Positions 1 to 10,559 of a DNA stretch of 64,000 nt are shown piece by piece. A model generated the notes under the pieces. It had not been told where the DNA came from. It ran no database searches and saw only the letters and a program-made list of their open reading frames with translations. Each line of letters begins with the position of its first letter. Position 1 is the first letter of the stretch. Position numbers and translations under genes: made by a program. The stretch comes from Hygrocybe punicea (Eukaryota > Basidiomycota > Agaricomycetes > Agaricales > Hygrophoraceae): positions 2,170,001 to 2,234,000 of the forward strand of contig OY744470.1 of assembly GCA_963556145.1 (NCBI GenBank), written 5' to 3'.

Positions 1-1
1 T

Positions 2-3000
2 TCTGATGTGACCAGCTTATTATCAGGTACTGCTATAAAGGCCATAGTTGCATACATAACAGATTATATTACAAAATTCTCCTTGAAGACCTATAGCATT
101 TTTGAAGTGATAAAAAGTATTTTTGATAAGAATTCCGAAATGATTGGTGGCGACCTAAAAAGAAAAGACAAAGTCAGAAAGCTGTTTACACAAATAGTCA
201 ATTCACTCACCTCCAAAATGGAAATTGGTGCTCCAATGGCTTCATTATATGTCCTTGGAAATCCTGATCACTACACCAGTCATAAATTCGTGCCATTCTT
301 TTGGAGATCTTATGTTAAAGAGGTTATCAGTGCATGGTCTGATGAAGAAATTCCTAATATATGTGAAGACCAAAATAATGCACAAAAGGTTGTTATTGGT
401 AAGAATAATGGCGCATACATTGGACTTTCCAAAGTAAATAATTATATGTTCAGACCCGCCTTGTATGATAATGTATCACTGTATGACTGGATACGTCTTG
501 CCACTATGGAACCAAAGAAAAGACGCACCAAAACAAAGACCAAAAGGGCCAGAAAAGAACCAGTGCAAAACCAAATTTTTGACAATCTAGGCTGTGATGA
601 TTTGTCTGACTCTTGCACTGAACCTACTAATGTTGACTATTCCAGTGATGACAACTTGTCTGATGTCGTTGATAATGATATACTCATGGAGATAGATGAA
701 ATTCCAAAACCTGATAGTTTGAATAGACATGCAGGCACAGAAATAGCTGATAAAACAAATGAAGTTGATCTTAATAAATTGACAAAATTTGAAAATGATT
801 ATACTTTACATTCCAATCATCCACAATATCTTACCCACCATGCCAAAATGAAAGGGAATGATCCTTTCATAGTTCCTAATTTTATTCCGAACACTTTGCC
901 AAGGGCTGACCGTGGTGATCGAGAATATTATTGTTGTACAATGTTAACGTTTTTCAAGCCATGGAGAAGTGGCAAAGAACTCAAAAGTAAATTACAAACA
1001 TGGGATAATGCTTTTATAGACCACGAGTTTTCTAAAAAAGAACTAGAGATCATGAAATACTTTGGTCTGCGGTATGAATGTTTGGATGCAAGAGATGATT
1101 TCTCTGCTAAACGTCAGAAGAATAATACTGCAAATATAAGGTATTCATGGGCGACCTCAAACGGTCTTGATGAACTGGATGACATGCACAATGCTGAATT
1201 TGCATTTAATGGCGACGACTTCAACAACAATATTGATGAAGACAATAATGACACGGAAATACTCCTGAAACTTGGTCAAAAAGGACAAAAAAGGAAAGAT
1301 CAAATGCTGATAGCTGAAAGAACTTTGAAAAGGTCAGGGTGGCTCGACGATTGTATTGATGGTACCCCAGATATAGGACCGTTGATACCTATAGAACCAC
1401 CTGTAGTACAATCAGCAAAATTGTGGAGAACTGCAGTCCTTGCAAAGAAAAAGGAAATCATCGATGACAGAAATAAAAATTTACCAACAAACACAGCAAC
1501 CATAAATAAATTGGGAAATTTTCAATATAATGATGTCAAGATAGTGGATGCAGCATACATCAACCATATGTTTATTCCTGCAAACAGAGCTGATCGTCAT
1601 CTTATTGATGTAACTATCAATGATTACAAGTTGAACACTGACCAAAAGAGAGCATTTCATATCATTGCGAATCACTCTACCTTGATTAACGGTTCTGATA
1701 AGCTACACATGTATCTTGGTGGGATGGCAGGCACAGGGAAATCACAAGTCATCAAAGCATTGACTAGTTTTTTTGGTAAACACAACGAAAATCATCGATT
1801 TGTGGTTCTTGCACCAACCGGTGGTGCTGCTGCCCTTGTAAATGGATCCACATATCACTCCATTCTTGGAATTAATCAGGGAGGATCATCTCGTTCCCTT
1901 GCACAAGTACGTGCCAATCTTGATGGTGTGGATTACATTTTCATTGATGAGGTGTCAATGTTATCTTGCAGAGATATGTATAAAATCAGTGCTCAGTGTG
2001 CAAAAGCACGTGGTGTTTATGATGAACCCTTTGGTGGCATTAATATGATATTTGCAGGAGATTTTGGCCAACTTCCACCAGCTATGAGTGGTGCTCCTTT
2101 ATACTCTGGAACCATTGGTGTCCAAATCAATTCCAGTCAAACTATAGCAAATCAGGAAGCGGCTATAGGCAAAGCTCTTTGGCATCAAATAACAACAGTT
2201 GTTATATTACGTGAAAATATGAGACAAACCAATCAGTCAGAAGAAGATGTCCAACTGAGGCTTGCTTTGGAAAACATGAGATACAAAGCATGTACTCCCA
2301 AAGATATTGCATTTCTTCGTACTCGTGTTGCAGGAAAAGGTCCAAATGATCCAAAATTAGCCCAAAAGAAATTCAGGAATGTGTCAGTTATAACTGCATT
2401 GAATGCACAAAAAGACAAAATCAATGAACTTGGTATTCAACGTTTTGCTGCTGAAAATAGGAGACCATTAACATCATTCTATTCCATAGACAGATGGAAT
2501 GATCCTACTAGTTCCAATAGCAAAAGAAAATCTCATCACATGTCAACAATTTTGGATCCTATTCGACACACAAAGATATTGGAACCTTCACTCCAAAAGC
2601 TACTTTGGAGCCAACCACATGCATCATCCTCTGATCATATACCAGGAAGATTGGACTTATGTGTAGGCATGCCAGTGATGCTGAGGAACAATGATGCAAC
2701 AGAGTGCTGCATTACCAAAGGAGCAGAGGGCATAGTTGTGGGTTGGCAGAGTGCAATAGGTCCTGAGCAACAAACTGTACTGGACACTTTATTTGTCAGA
2801 TTATTGAATCCTCCAAAAAAAATTAACATAGAAGGACTTCCTGAAAATGTTGTGCCGATTACAAAACATGTCACTTCCACCATGTGCTCATTACCCAATG
2901 ATGATGTGATATCTTTGTCAAGAGAACAAGTGTTGGTACTACCTAATTTTGCAATGACTGATTATGCATGTCAAGGACGTACTCGTCCTAACAATGTAGT

Positions 3001-3337
3001 TGACCTCAGTAGTTGTAGAAACCACCAATCCTATTATACTTGCTTATCAAGAAGTGCTTCTGCAGCAGGAACTATCATCATGCAAGGCTTTGATCCTAAA
3101 GTAATTACTGGGGGTGCTTCTGGATATCTTAGGCAGGAATTCAGAGAATTAGAACTGCTTGATGAGATTACCAAACTGAAATATCAAGGACTCTTACCAG
3201 ACCATGTCAAGGGAGATCAGCGAAATTCTATCATTGATCAATTTAGAAAATGGAAAGGAAAGTCATATATTCCAAAAAACATTCATCATGCTATCGCATG
3301 GAAAGCCACGGAGCAACTAAATCAATACACAACATAG
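2..3337 (+). CDS. Helitron Rep/PIF1-like helicase, C-terminal part (N-terminus outside window)
   Basis: This is the rolling-circle replication initiator/helicase of a Helitron. The frame is open to the window edge, so the first visible GTG/ATG is not the true start. Near the beginning is a tyrosine pair in the context AYITDYITK, corresponding to the two catalytic tyrosines of the HUH Rep domain; the HUH motif itself would lie upstream. The C-terminal half is a superfamily 1 PIF1-type helicase: Walker A GGMAGTGKS (about 1720-1745), Walker B FIDEVSML (about 1940), FAGDFGQLPP (about 2055), and a C-terminal DYACQGRT...LSRS motif (about 2960-3050). No stops or introns interrupt about 1,110 codons. 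A 27-nt gap separates it from the next ORF on the same strand. Both belong to the element ending at 4429. Confidence 0.9.
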   Translation, partial: SDVTSLLSGTAIKAIVAYITDYITKFSLKTYSIFEVIKSIFDKNSEMIGGDLKRKDKVRKLFTQIVNSLTSKMEIGAPMASLYVLGNPDHYTSHKFVPFFWRSYVKEVISAWSDEEIPNICEDQNNAQKVVIGKNNGAYIGLSKVNNYMFRPALYDNVSLYDWIRLATMEPKKRRTKTKTKRARKEPVQNQIFDNLGCDDLSDSCTEPTNVDYSSDDNLSDVVDNDILMEIDEIPKPDSLNRHAGTEIADKTNEVDLNKLTKFENDYTLHSNHPQYLTHHAKMKGNDPFIVPNFIPNTLPRADRGDREYYCCTMLTFFKPWRSGKELKSKLQTWDNAFIDHEFSKKELEIMKYFGLRYECLDARDDFSAKRQKNNTANIRYSWATSNGLDELDDMHNAEFAFNGDDFNNNIDEDNNDTEILLKLGQKGQKRKDQMLIAERTLKRSGWLDDCIDGTPDIGPLIPIEPPVVQSAKLWRTAVLAKKKEIIDDRNKNLPTNTATINKLGNFQYNDVKIVDAAYINHMFIPANRADRHLIDVTINDYKLNTDQKRAFHIIANHSTLINGSDKLHMYLGGMAGTGKSQVIKALTSFFGKHNENHRFVVLAPTGGAAALVNGSTYHSILGINQGGSSRSLAQVRANLDGVDYIFIDEVSMLSCRDMYKISAQCAKARGVYDEPFGGINMIFAGDFGQLPPAMSGAPLYSGTIGVQINSSQTIANQEAAIGKALWHQITTVVILRENMRQTNQSEEDVQLRLALENMRYKACTPKDIAFLRTRVAGKGPNDPKLAQKKFRNVSVITALNAQKDKINELGIQRFAAENRRPLTSFYSIDRWNDPTSSNSKRKSHHMSTILDPIRHTKILEPSLQKLLWSQPHASSSDHIPGRLDLCVGMPVMLRNNDATECCITKGAEGIVVGWQSAIGPEQQTVLDTLFVRLLNPPKKINIEGLPENVVPITKHVTSTMCSLPNDDVISLSREQVLVLPNFAMTDYACQGRTRPNNVVDLSSCRNHQSYYTCLSRSASAAGTIIMQGFDPKVITGGASGYLRQEFRELELLDEITKLKYQGLLPDHVKGDQRNSIIDQFRKWKGKSYIPKNIHHAIAWKATEQLNQYTT

Positions 3338-3364
3338 CCCTCTCCATGGCAATTAATTAAACAT

Positions 3365-4360
3365 ATGAACAAAAATCAAAAGGCAGATTTCAGAAACCTC
3401 AACTTTGTTCCTGCAAAAGGAACTGTTCCAATCACTGTCACTCATAAAAATTCGATGGCCAATGTATTGCAAAATAAAAAACGAAAATTACAACAAGTTG
3501 TAAGTTCATCTTCCATAGTGAAAAAAAGACGAAAAACAAGTACTATTGAATTAAATGAACCAAAAGGGTTTATATGGGATGCGGAAGATTGGAGCTGTGC
3601 TTATGATTCACTCTTTACAATATTACTAGCAATATGGAATGAAGATCCATCAAGTTGGAAAAAAAGATTCAATAGCATCAATGAAATATTAAAGATTTTG
3701 AGCTTAGGATTCAAACGATCCAAGAATCACACAACAGATTTAGAAACAGTTAGAAATACAATCAGACATTTATTGCATCAAGATAAACCCGAAATATTTC
3801 CTTATGGTCAAGTTGGCATTGCCATAAGTGATTTGGCCCATTATATAATGAAAGCAAATGAACCAATGACTTCAACTTGTCTTAAATGTATCAATTGTGA
3901 AAACATAACCATTCTGGAAAATGATAGATGTGACGCCATCTTTCATTGTTCATATTCATTTTCTGGAACAATCTCAACATGTCTTGCTCAAATCATAGTT
4001 AATAGACAACGGCACAAATGTCAATTGTGTTGGGGAGAGATTACTAAATTTATTGCATTTAACAAAATTCCACCTCTAATCATGTTTACAGTTGACTCTA
4101 TTGAGAATTTAATAATTAGTCAAGTTATAAACTTGTCAATTGATGACATATCCACTGCTTACACATTGAGAGGAATTGTGTACTTTGGTGATGCACATTT
4201 TACTGCCCGCATATTCATCAACAGTATGGTATGGTTTCATGATGGTATATCAACCAGATCAATTTGCATTAATGAAGGTGATATAGATAACTTTTCAAAT
4301 ATTAATTTATTGTCATGTAATGGTAATAATGCTGTACTGTTTATATATGCTCAATCTTAA
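3365..4360 (+). CDS. USP-like cysteine peptidase ORF carried by the Helitron
   Basis: A 331-aa protein that looks like a ubiquitin-specific-protease-type cysteine peptidase. A basic N-terminus (about residues 35-60) is followed by a Cys box, WDAEDWSCAYDS, with Cys78 as candidate nucleophile. Cys pairs CLKCINC (172-178) and KCQLC (219-222) resemble the zinc-ribbon 'fingers' of USPs. A His box GDAHFTAR (His278) is followed 12-15 residues on by WFHDG (Asp293), in the USP order Cys...His...Asp. It starts 27 bp after the helicase stop and ends 66 bp before the Helitron CTAG end, so it lies inside the element. I know OTU-type peptidases from animal and plant Helitrons; a USP-type ORF is less familiar to me. 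Activity and substrate are inference; the fold call is from motifs only. Confidence 0.68.
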   Translation: MNKNQKADFRNLNFVPAKGTVPITVTHKNSMANVLQNKKRKLQQVVSSSSIVKKRRKTSTIELNEPKGFIWDAEDWSCAYDSLFTILLAIWNEDPSSWKKRFNSINEILKILSLGFKRSKNHTTDLETVRNTIRHLLHQDKPEIFPYGQVGIAISDLAHYIMKANEPMTSTCLKCINCENITILENDRCDAIFHCSYSFSGTISTCLAQIIVNRQRHKCQLCWGEITKFIAFNKIPPLIMFTVDSIENLIISQVINLSIDDISTAYTLRGIVYFGDAHFTARIFINSMVWFHDGISTRSICINEGDIDNFSNINLLSCNGNNAVLFIYAQS

Positions 4361-4395
4361 TATGTGTTCTCTTGCTAAAAGAAGGGACGAGTAAC

Positions 4396-4429
4396 ATGCC
4401 ATGCAAAGCAATGGCCCACACCCCACTAG
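4396..4429 (+). other. Helitron 3' terminus (hairpin + CTAG)
   Basis: A bulged stem CCAT-GC / GC-A-ATGG with an AAA loop is followed by a C/A-rich spacer and CTAG, then host T. The segment is almost identical to the reverse complement of 23437-23480. Confidence 0.8.
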
Positions 4430-4439
4430 TTCTAATTTA

Positions 4440-4668
4440 TAAGGGGAGAGACAGGGAGGTGGAGGAGAGGAGAGGAGAGGGGGAATGGCAGGAGGAATGG
4501 CAGGGGGTGGGCAGGGGGAGAAGGGGCAGGAGGTGGATGGGAGGTGGGGATGGTGGATGGACAGCATATGCAGGGGGAGAAGGGGTAGGAGACAGCCAGG
4601 GGGAGAATGGCAAGGAGGAGGGAGGAGGGGGAGGGGAAAGGAGGGAAAGGGGAGGACCAACAATACAT
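4440..4668. repeat. Purine-rich (G/A) low-complexity tract
   Basis: A strand-asymmetric run dominated by GGAGG, GGCAGG and GGGAGA words, directly after the Helitron terminus. Open frames in either direction are compositional artefacts. Confidence 0.8.
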
Positions 4669-4689
4669 ACCGGTGTTCCCCTGGTGTCC

Positions 4690-5510
4690 ACGCCCCTCCG
4701 CATCCTCGCCGTTGTCCCCGTCCCCGTCCTCGTCCTCGTCCTTGTTGTCCCCGTCGTCCTTGTCGTCCCGGTCCCCGTCGTCGTCGTCGTCCTGGTCCCC
4801 GTCGTCCTCGTCGTCCTGGTCCCCGTCGTCCTCGTCGTCCTGGTCCCCGTCGTCCTCGTCGTCCCGGTCCCCGTCGTCCTCGTCATCCTGGTCCCCGTCG
4901 TCCTCGTCGTCCCGGTCCCCGTCGTCCTCGTCGTCCCGGTCCCCATCGTCCTCGTCGTCCCGGTCCCCGTCATCCTCGTCCTCGTCCTCGTCCCCGTACC
5001 CATCCGCCTTGTCCTTGTCCTCGTCGTCCCCGTCCCCGTCGTCCTTGTCCTTGTCCTCGTAGTCCCCGTCCCCGTCCCCGTCCTCGTCGTTACCGCGTGG
5101 CCCTGTTCCCGTTCGCGTTGTCGTTGCTGTCCCGTTTGCCATCCCGTCCTCGCCATTTCAGTCCTCGTTGTCCCTGCTGCCGTTGTCCTCGTTGTCCCGG
5201 TCTCCGTTGTCCTCGTCATCGTCCCGGTCGTCCTCGTTTCCGTCGTCCGTTGCTCCCGTCCCCGTTCTCGTGCTCGCTGTCCTCGTCGTCATCGTCCCCG
5301 TCGTCGTCGTCGTCGTCATCCTTGTTGTCCCGGGTTCCGCGGTCCTCATCGTCCCGTTCCCCCGTCCCGATCGTCTTCGTTTCCTCGTCCGTGTCGTGGT
5401 TCCCGTTGCCGTTGCCGTCGTCCTCCCCTTTTGCGCCGTGGTCGCGTTCGTTCGTTTACCCCTTGTCCTCATTCTCGTCGTCCCCGTTCTTGCTGTCGTG
5501 GTCGGCCTGG
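4690..5510. repeat. GTC/CTC/CCC minisatellite
   Basis: Degenerate tandem arrays of CCCCGTCGTCCTCGTCGTC-type units with 3-base periodicity. All six frames are open for hundreds of codons and give simple repeats (Val/Pro/Leu, Arg/Pro or Ser/Pro on plus; Asp/Glu/Gly or Thr/Arg on minus), which is why long overlapping ORFs appear on both strands. No non-repetitive protein domain is visible, so no gene is called. Confidence 0.85.
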
Positions 5511-6163
5511 GTTGTCCCCGTTCTGGGCTGTGTCCTCCCTCCTTGTCGCCCGCATCCACGTCTGCTTGTTTTGTTCGCGTTCGTTTGGCACGAGGGTGCG
5601 TGAAAAAAAGCCTAAAAGTATTTAAGTAGTTAGTAGAATAAATGAAAAGCATAAATGGACCACTTACCTGGGGTGCTCTGGCATCCGCACCGTTGTCGCG
5701 TCGTTGTTGAAAGCGACAAGTCTTGTTGAACTCGTGCACGAGACTTTCAACCGGAATTTGCCGATGTCCCAAACGGGGTCGAGTTGCCATATAGGGAAGG
5801 GTGGCTGGATTTTCTTATTATTATTACATGTACTACAGCACCTAAATGGCCAGGGCAAGACCCTGAAGAGATATAAGTATGCTATACCTACCCCACAGGG
5901 AGTTTTTGTATTTTATTTCATTTTATATGGGGAGATATTCACAATGCATTCTATGCCTCTGCCAAAAATGGACCCTTAAACACCTAACTTTGCGACTACA
6001 GGTCTGAAAAATCTAAATTTAATTCTACAGGTACTAGGGAAGGTGTACATTGTGTTCCAGACAAGTGCCTGGTAGTTGGTGGTGCGGGAAATGTGTTGTA
6101 GCCAAAATATTATGAACTTGTCACTCACATTCGAATCATGATTATACGGACTTTTGATTGTCT

Positions 6164-6363
6164 NNNNNNNNNNNNNNNNNNNNNNNNNNNNNNNNNNNNN
6201 NNNNNNNNNNNNNNNNNNNNNNNNNNNNNNNNNNNNNNNNNNNNNNNNNNNNNNNNNNNNNNNNNNNNNNNNNNNNNNNNNNNNNNNNNNNNNNNNNNNN
6301 NNNNNNNNNNNNNNNNNNNNNNNNNNNNNNNNNNNNNNNNNNNNNNNNNNNNNNNNNNNNNNN
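6164..6363. other. Assembly gap (200 N)
   Basis: Exactly 200 N, which suggests a placeholder length rather than a measured one. The missing 3' exon of erd2 should lie here or just to the left; 5640-6163 shows no recognisable coding sequence. Confidence 0.95.
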
Positions 6364-6465
6364 AGGGCAACAAGAAAAGAAAAACGGAAGTGGACATAGG
6401 AAATATCGTGAGGCAGTAAAGCAGTATTGTTCAAGGGATATGACAAGAGAAACAAGGTGACGTAC

Positions 6466-7307
6466 TTTGTAACATACACATAGAAGAAATCAAGGTAGAG
6501 CCCAGTCTGGACTATGCCAGCGGTCACGGCAATAGGATCAACGACGTCTTCTGAGAAATACCTGAGACAGTGGGTGAGTTTAGTTATATGTGTTTCATAA
6601 ATTCAGGGAGCACCTATATATCCAATTCGGGATATACAAAGCTCTATAAGCACCCAATGCTGCCAAATAATGCGTAGTAATGGTCTCTGCCTCGCCAGTG
6701 CGTTGGAGCATAAACAGTTGCGGAAGGATTGCAACTGATTCGAGGAAAATGGAGAATGACCAGAGGATCTCTGGGAGTGTGAACTTGTAGTTGAAGATCA
6801 ATGCAAGGACAGCGCATGGTGCAAGGAGGTAGTCGGCACGGAAGGTGTCAATAGCGGGGTCATGCGTAGGTCTGCATGACGAAAATCCCGCTGATTCAAC
6901 CATGGCGTTACACAGACGAAAAAAAGACTGACCGAAACCGGTATTTCATGAGATAAAGTATGTAACAGCTGCTTGCAATAAAGAATACTTTCATAAGAAA
7001 GTTATAAACGGAGACCCATCGGTAGAAGAGGTCTAGGTAGCGTGCGACGAAGACAAGGACATAGAGCGCTTGGGTTTTGAAGGATATCCCTAGTTTGAAT
7101 TGAAGTTCGCGTCAGGCTCTGCCAAGAGCGATATTGAAAAGGGTGATGATTCGGCGCTGACCTCGACACGAACGAGTGGTCTGTATCTTGTGCAAGAGTA
7201 TGGCTATTGAGGCCAAATGTGACAAGTCACCTGTGCCGAAAGTCGTCAGATCAGCATACCACAAGAAATTTGTTTTGAGGTTTACCAAACAACCGGAATA
7301 TATTCAT
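6466..7307 (-). CDS. erd2: ER lumen protein retaining receptor (KDEL receptor), 3' end in gap
   Basis: ERD2 binds K/HDEL-tailed luminal proteins in the Golgi and returns them to the ER in COPI vesicles; it is a seven-helix membrane protein. Five exons are readable: 7307-7286 (short MNIFRLF start), 7230-7162, 7089-6933, 6871-6614 and 6561-6466. All introns are 52-72 nt, GT-AG, and keep frame. The protein contains family-typical stretches such as [65 protein letters not shown] and ends FFYVYVTK before a donor at 6465. About 200 residues are present; the family is about 212, so only a last exon of some 11 residues is missing, most likely in the N gap at 6164-6363. It is an apparently intact single-copy-type host gene between a Helitron and repeats. 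Confidence 0.93.
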
Positions 7308-8270
7308 GGCAGACTTCGGGGTAAACGAGGACTAGTGGACAGGGATATGCGTGAACTGAACGCGTGCCAGTGCCAAGGCGAGTAAATTTTGACACGACGA
7401 TAAGCTTAGTCAGCTGCTCCCACCTGTTCCAGGCACTACAATGAATCCTAGGCAGAGTTTTACCTCAGAGCGATATATTCCCCATACACCCAGGCAAGTA
7501 CCTTTTCTTGTACTTTTCAGTGATGTTCTAGTAAAAGGGTCGACTTCGTCCGAACGAACCCACCGGGTGACCAAAAGTACCACTGGAGAATCAGGTTTTT
7601 CGTACCGTCGTTTTGGAACCCTGCTCACAAGTGTCTATTGCCCGATGTGCCATTAAAAGATTTCCATGGAACATCGTAAGGCTGGACAAACATAATTTCA
7701 AGACTCTGCAAAGGCTGTTATGCCTACAGTCTAATGATCTGGCAGCAAAGGCAGAGTCATACATCCAGATCCGTCTTCCTGGTCCGCGCTTGGTCTTTGG
7801 ATCACGTCGGCGCAAGAGGATAGTGACTGGGCCTGCGTTCATTGCCGAGCTCACGCAGCGCTAGATCGTATGCTGTGTCGGGTGGTCTCTGGATGTGGTT
7901 AATCGAGAGGACGCTACAAGGTTTTGGTGTTCCATTTGGAGCCTCAAATTGCGCGATATAAGCGTCCGAGTTCAAAGTAAATACTCGCGGCGTGTGGTTA
8001 CGTGCAAAAAGCGGCCGGTACTGAAATGCATAACGGTCGGGAAGCCATCTTTCTGTGTCTTTTGGTTGATGGTCATTCGTTCGTGACGGAATGAGATTAC
8101 ACTTCACGCTGGCCTGATGGTCTTAGCACTGAATTTCATCATGTTTTGTTCACGAAAGTTCCATATTGATCGTTAAATTTCACAGGAACCTTCAAAGCAA
8201 GCAGTGGATGCACGGGTTGATTCATCAAGATAAATGGTAACAGTCACCCATGTACCACCTGTACCACCAA
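7308..8270. other. No recognised gene
   Basis: This holds the presumed promoter side of erd2 and several overlapping ORFs of 80-100 codons on both strands (for example 7802-8107 minus and 7613-7864 plus). I recognise none of them and cannot choose between strands. Confidence 0.5.
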
Positions 8271-8559
8271 ACCAGACACAACACCAGCACCAGCAGAGGC
8301 AGGAATCTCGCTCCCCACCGACACATTCCGGCCACGTCAACGTCAATCATGCCCTCGACCTAGACGACGCCCCGCCTCGTCACGGTCGACGCGAACACGA
8401 CCGTGGATGATAGGGACACGGACAGACTGTACAGACGTCAACCACCACCACGGTGGATTACCTTGTTACCTTGCTTGTCAAGGTTTCTCCACCTCATAAT
8501 TGAAGCCTTTTTTTCTGTTTTCCGTACATAAGTGTAAACAATGTCAGCCACTGACCACA

Positions 8560-9030
8560 AATGGAGAGCAGCTGCGCCAGCACCAGCGAAGACCAAGGGC
8601 ACAAGGGTGGGCACAGTGACAGCGCCAGCTCTCATGGCAGTACCAGCAGTACCAGCACCACGAGCACCAGCGTGGGTACCAACACCGGCGACATTGCTGG
8701 CCAGAACAAGCGCGGTACCAGCTCCAGAACGGCATAGCGACGGCCAGCACCCAGCGCGGGCACCAGCACCAGCACCAACGCCCGCACTAGTGCCAGCATG
8801 GCACTGGGTACTGGCACCAGTGAGGGCACCAGCATCAGCACAAGCGCCGCAGCAACAGCGCCAGTACCAGCGGGGGACAAGTGCCAGCATCGGCACCAGT
8901 CCCCGCACTAGGGTAAGTCCCAGCACCAGCATTAGCGCGACACCACTCATGCCCACACCAGGGCGGCACTAGCACTAGCACCCCAGCAGGACCAGTACCA
9001 GCAATACTAGTAGCGCCACCACGGCCCCAA
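8560..9030. repeat. CAGCACCAG-type minisatellite
   Basis: Dense, degenerate GCACCAGC / CCAGTACCAG units. ORFs on both strands (Ala/Pro-rich plus; Val/Leu/Gly-rich minus) follow from the repeat and are not called. Confidence 0.8.
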
Positions 9031-9329
9031 GGTAATTTTTTCTTGTCAAATATTATCTATTTTTTTCGTAGGTAACTCAAGTCTTCAACGACCCCAACAA
9101 CGAAGGTGACAATGACGATAACAGCAACGAAGGTGATAATGACGATGACGGCAATGACTATGACGGTGGCAGCGGCAAGTACCAGAAAGGCTAGAATGGT
9201 GATGTGCCCACTAACCAGCCCAGGTACGTCCCAACCCACCTCCCTGGTCACTCCACGAGGACGAGGAAGTGGAAGCATTTAGGAACGTGGCAAGGAACAA
9301 CAAAAGCAACGAGGATGACGGGGAAAGAA

Positions 9330-9565
9330 GGGGAACGTCGACAAGAAGTCCCCTCCTCTGCCACCTCCACCTCGCGAACATGCACAGACGGCGTCAATTG
9401 ATGTGTGGACATCTTTCGCGAGGTATCCAGCAAGGAAACAGCAAGGAAGGACAACAACCACAACGAATGTGGGTGGGAAGTCCCTGCCCCCGACTCTACC
9501 TCGCGAACATGTACAGACCGCGTCAATTGACGTGCAGACGTTGTTCGCGGGGTAGCTGGCATGTG
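9330..9565. repeat. Two diverged ~130-bp direct repeats with CAATTG-centred palindrome
   Basis: Two copies of a unit reading ...ACCTCGCGAACATG.ACAGAC.GCGTCAATTGA.GTG..GAC...TTCGCG.GGTA. The centre GCGTCAATTGACG recurs four times inside the hAT-like element at 18.8-19.1 kb, so the two regions share a repeat family. Confidence 0.6.
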
Positions 9566-10039
9566 TATCTGCCTAACCCGAGGCAGAACGGGAATGGTGT
9601 GCGGCTAGTACAGGTGCGGTGTCCCAGTTAGGGACCCGGGGGGTTAATGGGTTCCTTAGGGATAGGCATGAAATTCTTAATATCGTCCAGAAATCCTGCT
9701 CATCACTAGTATTCGTGTCCTGGTTTGTTGTTTGTTGTTCTGCAACCAGAGTTTGGTCCATTGCTCAAAATTGCAATAAATGGTTCTAAGTATCTAATAT
9801 CTAATGCTCAATGACCCATGCAAGCAAGGTTTCTGCCGACGAAGTCAGCATTTCACGAGTTCCACCTAAGTTTGTTTTAATTGAACCTTTGTGGTGAGGA
9901 GTTAGAGAAGTACAATTGAATGTATGGCTAAATTATAATGACACAAGTATGCAACCCTCATTCATCTGCGAAAGTGAAAATTTCTTATAAGTACATGTGA
10001 GGAAATACAAAGTCTACCTTGCTTGGAAAGCTCGCCAGA

Positions 10040-10260
10040 ATGGGACCACCTCTGGCAAGGGACAGGTCTATGTTTGCAAGACTCTGCCTTTTATGCCAAG
10101 TGAGACCATAAGGGCCATCTAAACCAAGAGGCCATCAGATCGTCTGGCATATTCCAAGGGGAATCCAAGACCATGGTCAGAGTGGTGGAATATTCCAAGC
10201 AGGCCAGCATAATGGCCAGCGTCATCCAAGAGGGCCTCCAGACCAGCCGCACTCATGCAA
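10040..10260. repeat. Degenerate GGCCATC / CCAAGAGG repeat
   Basis: Recurrent short words (GGCCATCAGA, ATTCCAAG, CAAGAGGGC) without a clean period. No gene is seen from 9,640 to 11,380. Confidence 0.45.
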
Positions 10261-10479
10261 GAGAGCCATCAGACTAGGGTTACCTTGGCAGCGCATGGAA
10301 GCACAGCTCAGCACTGCTGGCTCATGTCAGAGGATAGACCATTCTCGTGTACTAGATGGTACCCGAGCGTTGCTGCGGTATTAGTTATTTTATTTTATCA
10401 TCAATTTATTGGTTATCGTGTTTGTGATTTTTATTTTATTCCATCTGATTTTATTGTAAATTTATTTCCTACAGGGTGA

Positions 10480-10530
10480 ATTTAATTTAATTTAATTTAA
10501 TTTATTGTAATTTAATTAATTAATTTTCAA
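10480..10530. repeat. TTTAA-rich satellite
   Basis: A run of AATTT/TTAAT repeats (TTTAATTTAATTTAATTTAA), unlike the GC-rich repeats elsewhere. Confidence 0.7.
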
Positions 10531-10559
10531 TTTATATCCTGTTTTCCATCGTCAATGGT

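Larger units (their letters stand above)
1..4429 (+). mobile_element. Helitron, 5'-truncated by the window edge
   Basis: The element enters from the left edge and ends with CTAG at 4426-4429, followed by T, the A^T insertion context expected of Helitrons. A short imperfect hairpin (CCATGC-AAA-GCAATGG, one bulged base, about 4399-4414) lies some 11 bases before the CTAG, matching the classical Helitron 3' end. The same roughly 50-base terminus occurs on the other strand at 23437-23490, which supports it as a family-specific end. Two plus-strand ORFs are carried: Rep/PIF1 helicase and a USP-like peptidase. Composition is AT-rich, unlike the GC-rich repeats that follow at 4.44 kb. Both ORFs are uninterrupted, so this copy looks young compared with the other transposons here. 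Confidence 0.88.

Noticed and set aside
4372..5625. Overlapping ORFs of 150-417 codons on both strands
   Set aside because: They follow from a 3-base-periodic minisatellite; all frames are open and no non-repeat domain exists.
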